Shown: positions 10,582-22,240 of the stretch, one piece after another
Position numbering within the stretch: position 1 is the first letter of the stretch
Layout: the number at the start of each line of letters is the position of its first letter
Assembly: GCA_951640165.1 (NCBI GenBank)
Contig: OX621236.1
Span: 32,728,948 to 32,792,947 of the forward strand
DNA: 64,000 bases
DNA from: Pseudoips prasinana
Taxonomy: Eukaryota > Arthropoda > Insecta > Lepidoptera > Nolidae
Direction of reading: 5' to 3'
The notes under the pieces: generated by a model
Database searches by the model: none
What the model saw: the letters and a program-made list of their open reading frames with translations, nothing else
What the model was told of the DNA's origin: nothing
Position numbers and translations under genes: made by a program

Positions 10582-11500
10582 CACAGCCCTTGACGGGCAT
10601 AACCATGTTAAGGTCATAGCACACATATTATCTCGGAAACGGATGGAAACCGTATCAATTCCAGTCTCTCAGTATTCTTTGTATGAAACTCCCTACTGCC
10701 AAGCACACTAATCGGAAACAGTACATAAGCCACTCGCCTCGGCACAAGCTAACCGTAGCCGAGGCGTTGCCTAGCCGTAGCCGACGCGTCGTCTTCCCCT
10801 AGCAGAATCGATATATAAGAGTTGTTGATCCGCTTTGGTTACGTCCTTATATTAAGTTGACGCCTGTTTGGCGGCGAGGCGAAAAATGATACGGTGGCTA
10901 TCCCTTTCCGGGTATCACCGTGTTAAGGTCATCCACATATATTAACTCGAAACGGATCGTAACTGTATCAACTCGAGCCGCTCAGTATTCTTTGTATGAA
11001 ACTCCCTACTGCAAAGCACGCTAATCGGAATCGTAAACGAGGCGTCGCCTATCCGTAGCCGAGGCGTTGCCTAGCCGTAGCCGATGCGTCGTCTTCCCGT
11101 AGCAGAATCGATATATAAGAGTTGTTGGTTACGCCCTTACGTTAAGTTGACGCCTGTTTGACGGCGAGGCGAAAAATGATACGGTAACTATCCCTTTCCA
11201 GGCATCACCGTGTTAAGGTCATACACATATATTAACTCTAAACGGATCGTAACTGTATCAACTCGAGCCGCTCAGTATTCTTTGTAAGAAACTCCCTACT
11301 GCAAAGCACGCTAATCGGAATCGTTAACGAGGCGTCGCCTAACCGTAGCCGACGCGTTGCTTAGCCGTAGCCGACGCATCGTCTAGCCGTAGCAGAATCG
11401 ATGTATCGGAGTTGCTGATCTGCTTTAGTTACGTGATTACGTTAGGTTGACGCTAGTTTGACGGCGAGGCGAAGGTGATACGGTAACGATCCCTTTCCGA
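10582..11500. repeat. Three-unit tandem array starting at the gene A stop
   Basis: The marker gttaaggtca occurs at 10607, 10922 and 11212 (spacing 315 and 290), followed each time by cacatat...aacggat, tatcaa, ctcagtattctttgta, aactccctactgc and a CpG-rich block of nested 20-bp-scale subrepeats (agccgtagccgacgcg), then cagaatcgat and gacgcc.gtttg.cggcgaggcg. Array units differ by subrepeat number. It would form the first part of the gene A 3' UTR. Confidence 0.88.
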
Positions 11501-11663
11501 TTTGATATGTGTGCTGAATCCTATAAGCAGCAATGTACGTTGGTACGTTGAAACTGAATACAATTCAAGAAGAGTACTGTTTTTGTAGTAAATAACATTT
11601 TTATTTACTTAAAGGCACTGGATTCCCTGAAATAATAGCAGAGAATTTAGCATAAATACGAGT

Positions 11664-11669
11664 AATAAA
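11664..11669 (+). promoter_or_regulatory. Candidate poly(A) signal for gene A
   Basis: AATAAA is the first canonical hexamer I see downstream of the stop and the array. If used, the 3' UTR would contain the whole tandem array. The stretch 11500-12060 otherwise holds nothing recognisable. Confidence 0.35.
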
Positions 11670-12067
11670 GTGAACATATAATTTAAACATTTAACATGAA
11701 ACATGGTTACCTGAGGTGTTGTTTAGTTTATAAATTTCTAATGATTTACTTAATAAATTATGTTGCTAATATAAAACGTGTTTTTTACCTTTGGTTTTTA
11801 GAGCAAGAACCTATGTTGGTCTATAAATGTTTGATATATTATTGTAGCATTGAATTGACCACAGCTGCTACAGACGTACAATATATGAGATCTTCAATAT
11901 AACTTCACCTGGGGTTTATCTAGCTAACAGAATACAGCAGATTACTTAAATGATGTGTTATTTTGTGTGATAAGCTACAGGAACCGCGTATCATCAAGCA
12001 GTCGGCATATGGTTATATGTACAACAATAATAAAATGGTCATCAGTTTCGATCGCCGAGGCGTGTGT

Positions 12068-12145
12068 GATGCACCCTGTGGTTGGATTTGGTCCATTTAA
12101 AGCAATTATTTAGTAGACGAACACAATATCTGCTCGATCGGTTAT
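12068..12145 (+). repeat. Single-arm relative of the 20-kb palindrome
   Basis: ggatttggtcc, aattatttag.agacg.acacaatat and tgctcgatcggtt align with the right arm of the perfect palindrome at 20308-20408 with scattered substitutions. No inverted partner lies nearby. Confidence 0.65.
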
Positions 12146-12215
12146 CTTAATGTTTATTATTTTCTATATTCACTATGCCAAGAGTAGCTTGATAAGTGAA
12201 TACATTCCCAGGACC

Positions 12216-12285
12216 CATATGAATAAAAGCTGAAACATGAAAAACGAAGCTGATTCGTTTTTCATGTTCCAGCTTTTACTCATAT
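12216..12285. repeat. Foldback, about 30-bp arms
   Basis: catatgaataaaagctgaaa and the following catgaaaaacga return inverted after a 7-base loop, with only two mismatches. A second small hairpin, atcctgatattcat with its inverse, lies at 12423-12456. Confidence 0.85.
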
Positions 12286-13129
12286 ATCGGTGTAGACTGA
12301 GCTACTTGTATTGTTTTACCCACATAAACCCGATTTCACATAAATAAATGTTATCTACTACGGTAAAGTCACAAATACGTGACAAGCGGATCACTGTACA
12401 CCAATGTCACTAATAAGTGACAATCCTGATATTCATATAATCATGAATATCAGGATCGCGGGTGTATTTCTCAGATTGGCCTAAATATATTGCAGTTATT
12501 TGGTACCTTCTGTGTACTTTTACGTACCTCTCCTGAAAATCTGTGTACCTACGCACGTACAGTGATATTTGACATATTAGGTACACCCGCTATCCTGATG
12601 TCAGAACCGCGGGTGTACTGTTAAACAGTGTGCCAAGTTACATATATTGGTTAAGTACATTTGGTACCTCTTGTGTACCTCATGAAACAAGTATTAAACA
12701 AATAAAATACGGAATGCTTCTTGAGAAATTTAATTCGATATTCATAAATAATCGGTGCACCGTAACAAGAATTAAATCCACTATAGAATTGTTGGACACA
12801 TTTATTTTCACGGATTTTGTGGTTTGGCTTTGGGGGTAGGGCGATGCGTGTTTCCTCTTGCGGTTAAATAGGTTTTTGCTACACTAGGGGTGTCCATGCT
12901 TACTTGCTTCAGTGGGTATTTGGTTGACAATAATCGTCTAGCCATGCAAGAAGCCTACTGGGTGGCTTGGTTTGAACAACTCTAAAACTAGAGGAACCAA
13001 TGCAGGTTCCAATGTGTCGATTATTTTCACTCGTGTCTTTCACGCCAAAACTAAATTGACTTTAAAGATGTCCTTTCCTTTTCACAAGAGGTATGTTCAG
13101 AAATACAATGATATAAAAATTGATTATGT

Positions 13130-13650
13130 AGGTATTAAAAAAAAAAAAAAACTACGGATAGGCACAAGGAGCAACTTGGGGCCACTATTGTTTCTAAGTT
13201 ACATTAACGACCTTTCACAGGCAGTGGGCGATCATGAATGTGTTCTGTATGCAGATGACACAACTATTATTATAAAGTGTAATGATGACACAACATTGGT
13301 AATTGATATTAGACATACATTGCAAAATACGGTAAATTGGCTCGATTCAAATTGATTACAACTTAATATTGACAAAACAAAACTACATCATTCATTTTAA
13401 AGCCTATAAAATTAAAAATAAATCGATGAATATTTTTCATAGTCATGCAAAGTTTTGAGATGTTCTGAGGCATTTGAACTTACCTATATGGCACCTCTCA
13501 TTTACAATTCATTGCCTAAGATAATAATTGATTTACTCCGTAAAAGTTTTGTGACTGTCTTCGCAGTTGGTTGATAGACAAACGCTTTAATTCAGTAGAC
13601 GAATTCCTCAGAATATACATATGCACTGTAATTGTACATGTACGTTTTGA
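13130..13650 (+). pseudogene. Degraded LINE reverse transcriptase, 5'-truncated
   Basis: An A-run is followed by GTRSNLGPLLFLSYINDLSQ and VLYADDTTIIIK, which are the RT catalytic block (YADD) and the preceding PQGS..GP..F region with changes. The frame stops at 13353, and then a C-terminal trace appears in another frame (APLIYNSLPK, SWLIDKRF at about 13490-13600). Most of the palm after YADD is deleted. Jockey-like by motif style. Confidence 0.75.
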
Positions 13651-13686
13651 TTAGAATGAAGTAAATATTTATTTTTTTATTTCTTA

Positions 13687-13893
13687 TTTTAAATGACAAC
13701 GCCCGCACTAGGAAATTTAATCCCTGTATCGCGGGGTACTTTACAAACATATTATAATAGACGGACACAAATTACATCCAAACTCAGAACAACTATTTAT
13801 GGGTCACACAATAAGTTGTCCGGCGCGGGTCTCGAACCCGCGACACTAAGCGGCGAGGCGACTGTCTTAGCCGCTGCGCCACACGTGCAGGTT
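13687..13893 (-). mobile_element. tRNA-derived SINE (family B), reverse
   Basis: The minus strand begins gtggcgcagcggctaagaca (A box) and has gcgggttcgagacccgcg (B box), then ataaatagttgttctgagt, gtttgtaaagtaccccgcga, cagggattaa and gcgggcgttgtca. A plus-strand relative lies at 52528-52725 and a headless one at 41950-42080. Confidence 0.8.
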
Positions 13894-14204
13894 TGTAATG
13901 TAAAAATATGACATGTTAAACTACCATATAATTTAATTAATATCTTTATTGACTAGGTTATTTTATATATATATTATTGGTACCTATAGGTATATATTGG
14001 TACAAACCTAACTGAATATTATTCTTTATTCAATTAATTTAAAATAAACATTTTAAATTACGTTACCAAATAATAATAATACAAAAATTTACTAACCATA
14101 GTTTGCATGTTCTTTAATAATGGCAAATGTGTATTTGTACTGATTGTAATGAATATATTCCACTTGACTTCCACTAACTTACCACTACCAACTCCATGTA
14201 CAGA

Positions 14205-14331
14205 CGCCAGCACATCACGCTACCCCAATCTGTCAAATTTCTTTTATACATTTTTAACGTTATCACAAAAGCGTAATCTTCACTTTCAATTAGGGAAATT
14301 TGACAGATTGGGGTTGCTTGATATGCTGGCG
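14205..14331. mobile_element. 127-bp MITE, copy 2
   Basis: Same length and termini as copy 1 (1554-1680); its asymmetric core (ttttatacatttttaacgtt, atcacaaaagcgtaatcttc) is the reverse complement of copy 1. The two copies remain about 85-90% alike by eye. Confidence 0.82.
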
Positions 14332-14570
14332 TCCGTGCCACATTGGCTAGATGCTTAGCTTAGATGACCCTTTTGACGGTCATCTTTGTAGACGAGGTCC
14401 AAACTAGGAGGTCCTACGGGTACGTAGCTGCAAACAAGTAAATAAAAATATAAAAACTAATTTAAATATCGTCTTCATCTTTCTTATATACATCGTAATA
14501 GAAGAACAGGGTATACATAAAACTGTTAATCAACGCGCGATTATTAGTCGAGGTTCTACCGGGTCGCTTA

Positions 14571-15167
14571 TTTTCTTTTAGTGTCTCGCGCTAATACTAA
14601 ATTGACACAACTAAGGGCATCTTTGTGGACCTTTTCATAAAAACTATATATAGTAGGGAATACAATGATAATAAAATTATTTTAATTGTATAGAATCGGC
14701 CAATGTTTGTTTAGCAGTATTTTCTTTTAGTGTCTCGCGCTAATACTAAATTGACACAACTAAGGGCATCTTTGTAGACTATTTCATAAAAACTATATAT
14801 AGTAGGGAATACAATGATAATAAAATTATTTTAATTGTATAGAATCGGCCAATGTTTGTTTAGCAGTATTTTCTTTTAGTGTCTCGCGCTAATACTAAAT
14901 TGACACAACTAAGGGCATCTTTGTAGACTATTTCATAAAAACTATATATAGTAGGGAATACAATGATAATAAAATTATTTTAATTGTATAGAATCGGCCA
15001 ATGTTTGTTTAGCAGTATTTTCTTTTAGTGTCTCGCGCTAATACTAAATTGACACAACTAAGGGCATCTTTGTAGACTATTTCATAAAAACTATATATAG
15101 TAGGGAATACAATGATAATAAAATTATTTTAATTGTATAGAATCGGCCAATGTTTGTTTAGCAGTAT
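14571..15167. repeat. Four-copy 149-bp tandem array
   Basis: gtgtctcgcgctaatac starts at 14581, 14730, 14879 and 15028, exactly 149 bases apart. Copies 2-4 look identical; copy 1 differs (tttgtggaccttttcat instead of tttgtagactatttcat). The leader at 14490-14570 and copy 1 resemble 2490-2715. Non-coding. Confidence 0.93.
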
Positions 15168-15832
15168 ACGATATCTACATGTATTTATATACTTTTTTGA
15201 CATTTGACTTCGGCGCCTCTTGTGACCTTTTGATAATTGAACCCGTCGCCGTTTTGTGCGGTTATGCAATGCGAGACTCATCTTGGTATTTACTGTGCTT
15301 GTCATTTGAATAGCCGGACAGACGGACATTCTCTTTACACGTCATTTTGGCATAAATATTAGGTAAAATCAAATTAACGAACTTCACACTAATGTTCTGA
15401 TAATAGACAACATTGTACTGAAAGAAATAATTTACTTATAATATTTATTTATCTCTTTTACGTAAGGTGAGGGGCGCCTAACAATTATTTTTCATTGTCA
15501 CAGAAACAGCGTTTAGAAAGGAAAATCTGTCGCGAGATAATCTTCTAGCGTAAAATAATACCAATTTGCATGCCGATGGCAAATTTGGAGAAACTATCAA
15601 TTTCATGAGAATTTCCAGTTAATAAAAAAAAATGTGATATTTGCGAAATAAATATTACCTTAGGCACTGGTATTCTAATCGCGGTCTCCCTCTAGTTATG
15701 CTTTGGAAAGAGATTATTACTATGATTGAAAGGTTCCCTATGTTCTTTTCTGTGCACCTGACCAGTGGAACTCCTTTTTTTAAAATTCTTCCTTGTAACT
15801 TTCTAATTAAATTCTTTCTGAGATCTCCCCGA

Positions 15833-15960
15833 ATGAATGAATGAATGAATGAACTCTTTATTTGCGAGAATACATGTTACATTCGATGGTACTGACATTT
15901 AATTGTGTGACGCTCATGATCATGGCTTACAGGAGCTGCAGTGGTGGATAAGATGAAGGA
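15833..15960 (-). mobile_element. Probable LINE 3' tail, reverse
   Basis: A (gaat)n run of about six units precedes ctctttatttgcgagaatac, the same layout as the tail of the 60-kb LINE (tetranucleotides then tctttattga...). 5'-truncated if so. Confidence 0.4.
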
Positions 15961-16796
15961 ACTAATTCTGCACTATTATCATTATCAGTTGAGTAGTTGA
16001 TATTTATTTATTTAGTTTATGATAAGAATCCAAATCGAAATTAAGTATTTATTTTAACAATTAAAACAGCTGATAACTTCCATAAAACGTCCATTCACAA
16101 ACAAACATAAATCAAAACGTCAGCTGATGCAAATAAAATCCGCTATATTTAAAAAAGGTTTAAACTTTAAACCTGGGGCCGACGCGGTTTACATTTTGAC
16201 ATGGCTTAACCGCAGGTCCAAGTTAGATCGTGTTTTTAATTTTTTTTTTTAATTTTGATAATCCATGGTTAAGCGGCCGGCTTAAAATTAATAAGCGTTA
16301 TTAAATAAGGCTTTTAAAGCGTAACAGACAAAGGAACAAAGAAACTTACATTCGTATCTATAATATTAGTTTGGATCTATATCATTACCAAAACTATAAA
16401 TACATCAAATGGAACTAATTATCTTTGGTAAAATGACGGAACTTACGCAATGATGACAATTTTAACGCTTTCATAGAACAGCATGCTTCATTGAGAATTT
16501 CAAACCAAGCGGTTAATGTTTTTAGTTTGGCTTTCTTTACAAATGAATATAATTTCCTCACAGGTATTCCACCGGCCTATTGTTTCTTATTATTAGTCTA
16601 GGAAACGGAGCCATTTCTTGTAAGAATACCCCTGCATTAAATTTTCAGTCGATAACATTTTTCGAGTAAAGTAATCGTAATAAAAATAATCTACAAATTA
16701 ATCTTTAGGTTTGTTCCTATTCAATCATTAGCATTTGTCTACTTTAAAAAAATGTTTATCATGATCTATCGACTTTCTGTACAACCATTTTGAACG

Positions 16797-17175
16797 GTAA
16801 ATCCTACTAAAATTATAAACGCGAAAATTTGTAAGTATGGATGGATGGATGTTTGTTACTCTTTCACGTAAAAACTACCAAATGGATTGTAATGAAACTT
16901 AAAAATAATATAGCTTTATCATCAGAATAACACATAGGCTACAATTTATAAAGATATTGTGTGAATTGTGCAAAATATGACGATAAGTGTCTAGTAAGTA
17001 GGAAAAAATGTGATTTATTCCGGTGTGCACTGCGAAAACCGCTAGAGGTACACATCCTACTTAATATTATAAATGCGAAAGTTTGTGAGTATAGATGTAT
17101 GGATGTATGTTTTACTACTCTTTAACGCCAAAACTACTTTAACGCGGGTAAAACCGTGGGCCATAGCTAGTACTA
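16797..17175 (+). mobile_element. Two Helitron-type repeat ends in tandem
   Basis: Two copies start tcctact.aa.attataaa.gcgaaa and gttact.tttcacg..aaaactac. The second ends taacgcgggtaaaaccgtgg..gctagta, the usual 3' end of this lepidopteran family. The same family appears at 41592, 42555, 53960 and 55775. No helicase. Confidence 0.6.
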
Positions 17176-17187
17176 TATTTTTAGGGT

Positions 17188-17240
17188 TCGGTACTTCATG
17201 GGTGCCAACGAAACCTTATTATTAAGGCTTTGCTGCCGTC
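17188..17240 (+). repeat. Short repeat shared with 34735-34785
   Basis: agggttcggtacttcatgggtgccaacgaaacc recurs inverted at 34752-34785 (gggtttcgttggcatcttcc...acggaaccct). Origin not recognised; too short to class. Confidence 0.45.
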
Positions 17241-17497
17241 AGTTTCTTCTTGTGTATTTCAGCAGTCTGTATTACGTGAACCATATTTAGTAAGCGGTTA
17301 TTATTGCAATTTAAATCATCTAGAGTAAGTATATTTATTCAAATATAACAACTAAAGATTAAATAAAAATCGCATGTTTCTTAGATGTTTTCGATGTTAT
17401 TTGCTCGACCTTAAATAACGTTGTATCTCCTGAACCTATAATACCTAACCTAATACTATAGTACCAGTAACCTAGTACTATTTTGTAAATACATGTA

Positions 17498-17655
17498 TAT
17501 TTGACTTGGTTTGATTGTTACATAGACATGTAACAATGAAACTAAGTCAAATAGACAATATGTTCATGCTCATATATTCTTGTCTTGTGCGGGGATCCAA
17601 CCCGCAACTTTAGGTTCTAAGTTAAATATTCACTGCCAACTGAGTCACAAAACAA
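17498..17655 (-). mobile_element. SINE family A with a foldback at its 3' side
   Basis: 17555-17655 read on the minus strand as a SINE head (gtgactcagttggcagtga, B-box-like gcgggttggatccccgcac) and body start. Abutting it, 17498-17553 is a foldback with 26-bp arms, two mismatches and a 4-base loop. Confidence 0.6.
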
Positions 17656-18187
17656 TTTTTTTTATTTTTGTGAACGTAACGGAACGTTTAGTAAATTATA
17701 CTAAATAATGTCATTTTAACCTTATTTTTTTGTAGAAATTTTAAATATTTCAGAAGTATATTTTCAATGCTTAAGTTGGTCATAATCGACCCCGGTACCT
17801 TACGTAGTAATATTACAATAGGTACTCAAATACGGAACAAGTTACCAACAATCCAGATAGACAATTTCATCAGACCAACTTATCTGCATAAAGCAAACCG
17901 GTCGAGCGACGGATAGATAGATAGATCACACAATGAGAGTGACAGACCGACAGACAATGGTCTCAGATACACTTTCACAATTCTAAAACCACGTATCACT
18001 CATAGACATGTAATCAAAATTAATTATGGGTAAGGTTAGGTGGTGTAGGTAGGTGCAAATTCAAGAATCCCAGAGGTATTCCTACGCAGTTCATTGTTGT
18101 AGATTATGCAAAGGCTGATGATGCGGCTAGGTGTAACTATTTACCATCTACTGCATGATTTCGCATTTGCAAGAATCATATTATATA

Positions 18188-18500
18188 ACTAGTTGTGCCC
18201 GCGACTTCGTCCGCGTGTTAATTAGTTTATTTAGTTTTTTTTTTGTTTTTAGTAAAATAAAAACATTTTCTAAAATAAAAGTAGCCTAAGTTACTCCTTA
18301 TTACATTAGCTACGTGGCAATAAAAGTCCCGTCACAATCGGTCCAGCCATTTCAGAGATTAGCTGGAACAAACAGACAGACAGACAGACAAAAATTGTAA
18401 AAAAAAAAATATTTTGGTGTATGTACCGTATATATATTTATATTTATGTTGTGAAAACCGGTTATTTCAATATTACAAACAGACACTCCAAATTTGTATA
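18188..18500 (-). mobile_element. Helitron-type or LINE-derived repeat
   Basis: ctagttgtgcccgcgacttcgtccgcg at the left matches inverted 3' ends of lepidopteran Helitrons (30700-30724 has the direct version: cgcgaacgaagtcgcggg...ctag). ggtccagccatttcagagat and a (cagacaga)n run follow. Confidence 0.55.
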
Positions 18501-18567
18501 GATTGTATAGATTGTTGTATTTGTATAGATTTTTATCGTCGTCTATCCTAAGAAGATAAACTTACTA

Positions 18568-18790
18568 GACTGTTGCTATAGTGGTACCCTGACTGCTAAG
18601 TCAGAGGGCGTGGGTTCGATCCCCACCCAGGACAAATCTTTCTGTGATAAGCACGAGTATTTGTTCTGTGTCTGGGTGTAATTTATCTATTTAGAAATAT
18701 GTTACTAGGTATATTTATCAGTTGTCTAGCTGCCATAGCAAAGGATCTGCCTAATTTGGTATCAGATTGCATTGTACTAATTATATTTAC
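18568..18790 (+). mobile_element. SINE family A
   Basis: Head ctatagtggtaccctgactg (A box), gcgtgggttcgatccccacc (B box), body gataagcacgagtatttgtt, ctgggtgtaatt and end atttggtatcagattgcattgt. It stops just before the Harbinger-like element. Confidence 0.75.
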
Positions 18791-18798
18791 ATTTATTA

Positions 18799-19529
18799 GG
18801 CCCACTTGCGCCACCCTAGGTTAACTGCATTAACTCAGAGTTAGTGGCAAATATGGGGTTAAATTACAATTGCGTCTTGCACCACCAAGAGTTAGGAACT
18901 AACCTTGGGTTATTTTATAAAAATTTTAACCCAGCTATTTTGGTGGGTTAAATCACTTACTCCGGATTAGTAATGTCAAATCTGTTTCGTTTGAGAGGTT
19001 ATGTTGGGTTGGAGAAGGGAATGTCAGATATTTTATAACAGTTTTGTGTCCTAAACAATTTTATGAGTGTTTTTTTATTTTCTGATGATGATGAAGAAAT
19101 CGTCGAATATAATATTAGCTCGGACTTTTATAAAAGTAGAGTTGCAGAAAGATAGATCATGTCAACGTTGCCATGACAATATTTTAACGACTCGAAATTG
19201 ACAGATTGGTTTCAAACACAAACGATCAAATTGAAATGTCTTTGAAAAAACTTGACACATGAGACAATCATATACAAAGTTTTCTAGCGTCAAAAAGAGG
19301 TGTATAAATATTTCACTCATTGATCACTCATTCATATATGGTTGGATTACATTACGGAACAAAACCTCTTTAATGATACCAACGTAAAATAGAAAAACAC
19401 GGAGTTAGTTGACTCGGTGTTATTTTTCATTGGCTCAACAGAATGTTGAGTTAAAATTTTAAAGAATTAACCCGAAGTTACTTAACTCGAGTTAGTTTAT
19501 TTTAGCCCAGCTTTTGGTGCAAGTGAGCC
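18799..19529. mobile_element. 731-bp PIF/Harbinger-like TIR element
   Basis: It starts ggcccacttgcgcca and ends with the inverse of ggctcacttgcacca, flanked on both sides by TTA (18796-18798 and 19530-19532), the usual Harbinger target duplication. The interior holds many gttaac/gttaact-like motifs and no transposase frame. Confidence 0.78.
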
Positions 19530-20198
19530 TTAATAAATAAAACAAGAAAGGTTAACAAAACCGAATGCTTCCTACAGAATACTAAATACATAAGAACAGT
19601 TAAGTCCATACTTTTGAAGATGCAAAGTAGCAAATACGAACATACTATTATGATTTATTTGATCGCATTATTAATAGTTTTTTTTTTAACTTATATTATA
19701 AATCTTATAAATTTATTGAACGCGTGCTGTAACATTTGGTGTTGTATCAGTTAATCTTTCCCGTTTGACCCATTAACACACTACAGACACTAAATTAGTA
19801 CAGTAAATTACTTTTAACACTTATAAAAGTAATAAGACTTAAATATTAGAAATGGAATACCTGAAGGAAGAAAGAAGGTATCAGTTTTTTTAGAAAACCT
19901 TTAATTGCGTAATTACGCACACCGATTTAGTTTGTACCTAATTACGTAAGTATATAATTAATTTAACAATGTAACATAATTAGTTTATGTGCAAATCAAA
20001 ATGTTGTGTAAGGAATTTACAAAATGGAACCTGTAATGGTGTAGATGTGTGTCATAAACATATTTTAGTTACTACCATAAACGTTGATATCTAAGGCTAA
20101 TGATTTGTAGAAAGCCATACGGGTTTTAACAATTTTGGAGACTTACTATGGTAAAATAAGATTATGAGATTATAAAATAAATAATTAATCAGACAACC

Positions 20199-20408
20199 GA
20201 TCGAACAAATATTGTGTACGTCTGCTAAATAATTTCATTACGGGGACCAAATCCTGTGAATCTTCCCCTTGAGTAAATTTCGCTGGCCCGTTTCTACCGT
20301 ACAAACCCGGTAGAAACGGGCCAGCGAAATTTACTCAAGGGGAAGATTCACAGGATTTGGTCCCCGTAATGAAATTATTTAGCAGACGTACACAATATTT
20401 GTTCGATC
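20199..20408. repeat. 210-bp perfect palindrome, 101-bp arms, 8-base loop
   Basis: Left arm 20199-20299 and right arm 20308-20408 are exact inverse copies by direct reading, around tacaaacc. The arm includes gatcgaacaaatattgtgta at its outer end and gcccgtttctaccg next to the loop. A related single arm is at 12068-12145. No ORF. Confidence 0.97.
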
Positions 20409-20834
20409 GATATTAGATTATTATTCGATAAATGCTAGTAGAGACGGACTCTGAATTTGTTTCGCTGGTTCTTCTCAGTTGGGGCGAATAGGATCCGATA
20501 GTGTTAATCGGAACCGTCATTATAAGAACACGGTCCGTTTAATAATAATATTGAATACTTATTTGACAGGACCATTCGACCAGATTTATTAAGATATATC
20601 CAAGACTATAAATATCGACTGTTAAAAGTATTTAAACTGACAAAAAACTACTTTGACAATAACTTAATCTAAGTAAATAAATCATTAGGTACTATCACAA
20701 ATGAAATGTTATTTTTATATGGTTTCATACAAACCACAAATCCAAATATATACACGTACTTAGAAATAATTATGTATAGTTAACTATATTACTACAAATA
20801 TACTCTCTAAAAATAAATCCTAAAGCATGCCATG

Positions 20835-21215
20835 ATGTGGATACAGCTAGAATGGTTTATTTCAGTTATTTTCATAGTATAATGTCCTATGCAATTCTTC
20901 TCTGGGGTAGCGCTGCGGACATTAACACCATATTTGTATTGCAAAAAAGAGCTGTAAGAGCCATATAGAAACTTGGCCGCGAGAATCTTTGAGAGAGAAT
21001 TTTAAAGAGATTAACATTCTGACTGTAGCATGTCAGTATATATATGACAATCTAATTTATATTCATAAATATAAAGACTCCTTTTGTAAAAGAAGTGATA
21101 CTCATAATATAAATACTAGATATAAGCATAACTTTGTGTTGCATACCACCCAATTGACGATTCCACACAAATGTAATATTTTAACGGAATAAATGACTAT
21201 TGATTTTGATTTTTG
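20835..21215 (+). pseudogene. LINE reverse-transcriptase C-terminal remnant
   Basis: The frame reads YFSYFHSIMSYAILLWGSAA, FVLQKRAVRAI (then a stop), ESLRENFKEINILTVACQYI and NINTRYKHNF. This is the conserved C-terminal region after the RT domain of jockey-clade LINEs. One internal stop (20967) and no RT core; the 3' UTR is short. Confidence 0.78.
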
Positions 21216-21554
21216 CCTGTGCATAATGTTTACAAAACTGTAGGTGGTATTTTGGACATGCAGCCCCATCAATAGTATAAAGTTGGTTTTAATGTTGATC
21301 AATTTCAAAACTAAATTAAAAATCTAGTATCAAAATTTTAATCTTATAAAAAGAAAGCTTTAGTGTATATTTTCTGTAATTGATAAAACCAAAAACTACT
21401 TTACGGATTATAAATTCGAAGTTTTTATTGATTCCATAAAAATAATAGAGATCCCTACGAAAATGTATTGAATGTAACCCAAAGTATAAAAATTGCCTTC
21501 TACTCGCAAAAGCAGTTATTTGGCGTTAAGTACTTACTAATTTATTTTTGTACC

Positions 21555-21845
21555 AGTGCGATAATAATAATAATAATATCTAGGGACAATGTCACACAGA
21601 TCATTCTAGCCACAAACTAAGCAAAGCTTGTACTATGGGTACCAGGCGACGATATACATACTTATATATAGATAGATAAATATATATAGATAGATAAATA
21701 CTTAAATACATAGACAACATCCATGACTCAGAAACAAATATTCGTGCTCATCACACAAATATTTGCACTTACCGGGATTCGAACCCAGGACCACCAGCTT
21801 CGTAGGCAGGAGCACTACCAACTAGGCTACAGTGACCGTCGTCGA
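21555..21845 (-). mobile_element. tRNA-derived SINE (family A), well preserved
   Basis: Minus strand: gtagcctagttggtagtgct (A box), ctgggttcgaatcccggtaa (B box), body gatgagcacgaatatttgtt, an internal (atatctatct)n, then cgtcgcctggtacccatagt and agcttgcttagtttgtggct, ending (tta)n. The best copy for defining the family. Confidence 0.85.
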
Positions 21846-22128
21846 TAATAAACATAATACCAGCTCAATATTCAGACATGATGAATTTAATAGGCCTTAT
21901 TATTTAACAATTTACAGAGTATAAAAGGTTTAAATTTTGTAACCGTTCGTTATTACATAATACTTTAATTGGTTTTATTTTAAGCAAATATTTTATTACT
22001 TCCGACTTCAATTAAGTACATTGAATGATTTTGTAATCGTCTGATCGACACATCGTTTAGCCGTTTGTTCGGTAGACCATTGTTTGAGTTGAGTGACTCA
22101 GAGTGACACGGCTAAAGAGTGTTGTAAG

Positions 22129-22240
22129 ATATACCTACGATAACGTCTACCAAGACTCTTTGTAGACGTTATCTGAGGTATATAGGTATAGGTATATATT
22201 TTACGACCGCCTCTTGGTCTAAGAGGCGGTCGTAAAATAT
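22129..22240. repeat. Two adjacent foldbacks
   Basis: 22129-22183 has 22-bp arms (atatacctacgataacgtct...) with two mismatches. 22196-22240 has perfect 20-bp arms (atattttacgaccgcctctt) around ggtct. They are separated by about 12 bases. Confidence 0.88.

Noticed and set aside
14571..15167. CRISPR-like array
   Set aside because: Units are contiguous 149-bp repeats without spacers, in a eukaryotic genome.
18568..18640. A functional tRNA gene
   Set aside because: A and B boxes are present but the acceptor stem does not pair and a SINE body follows.
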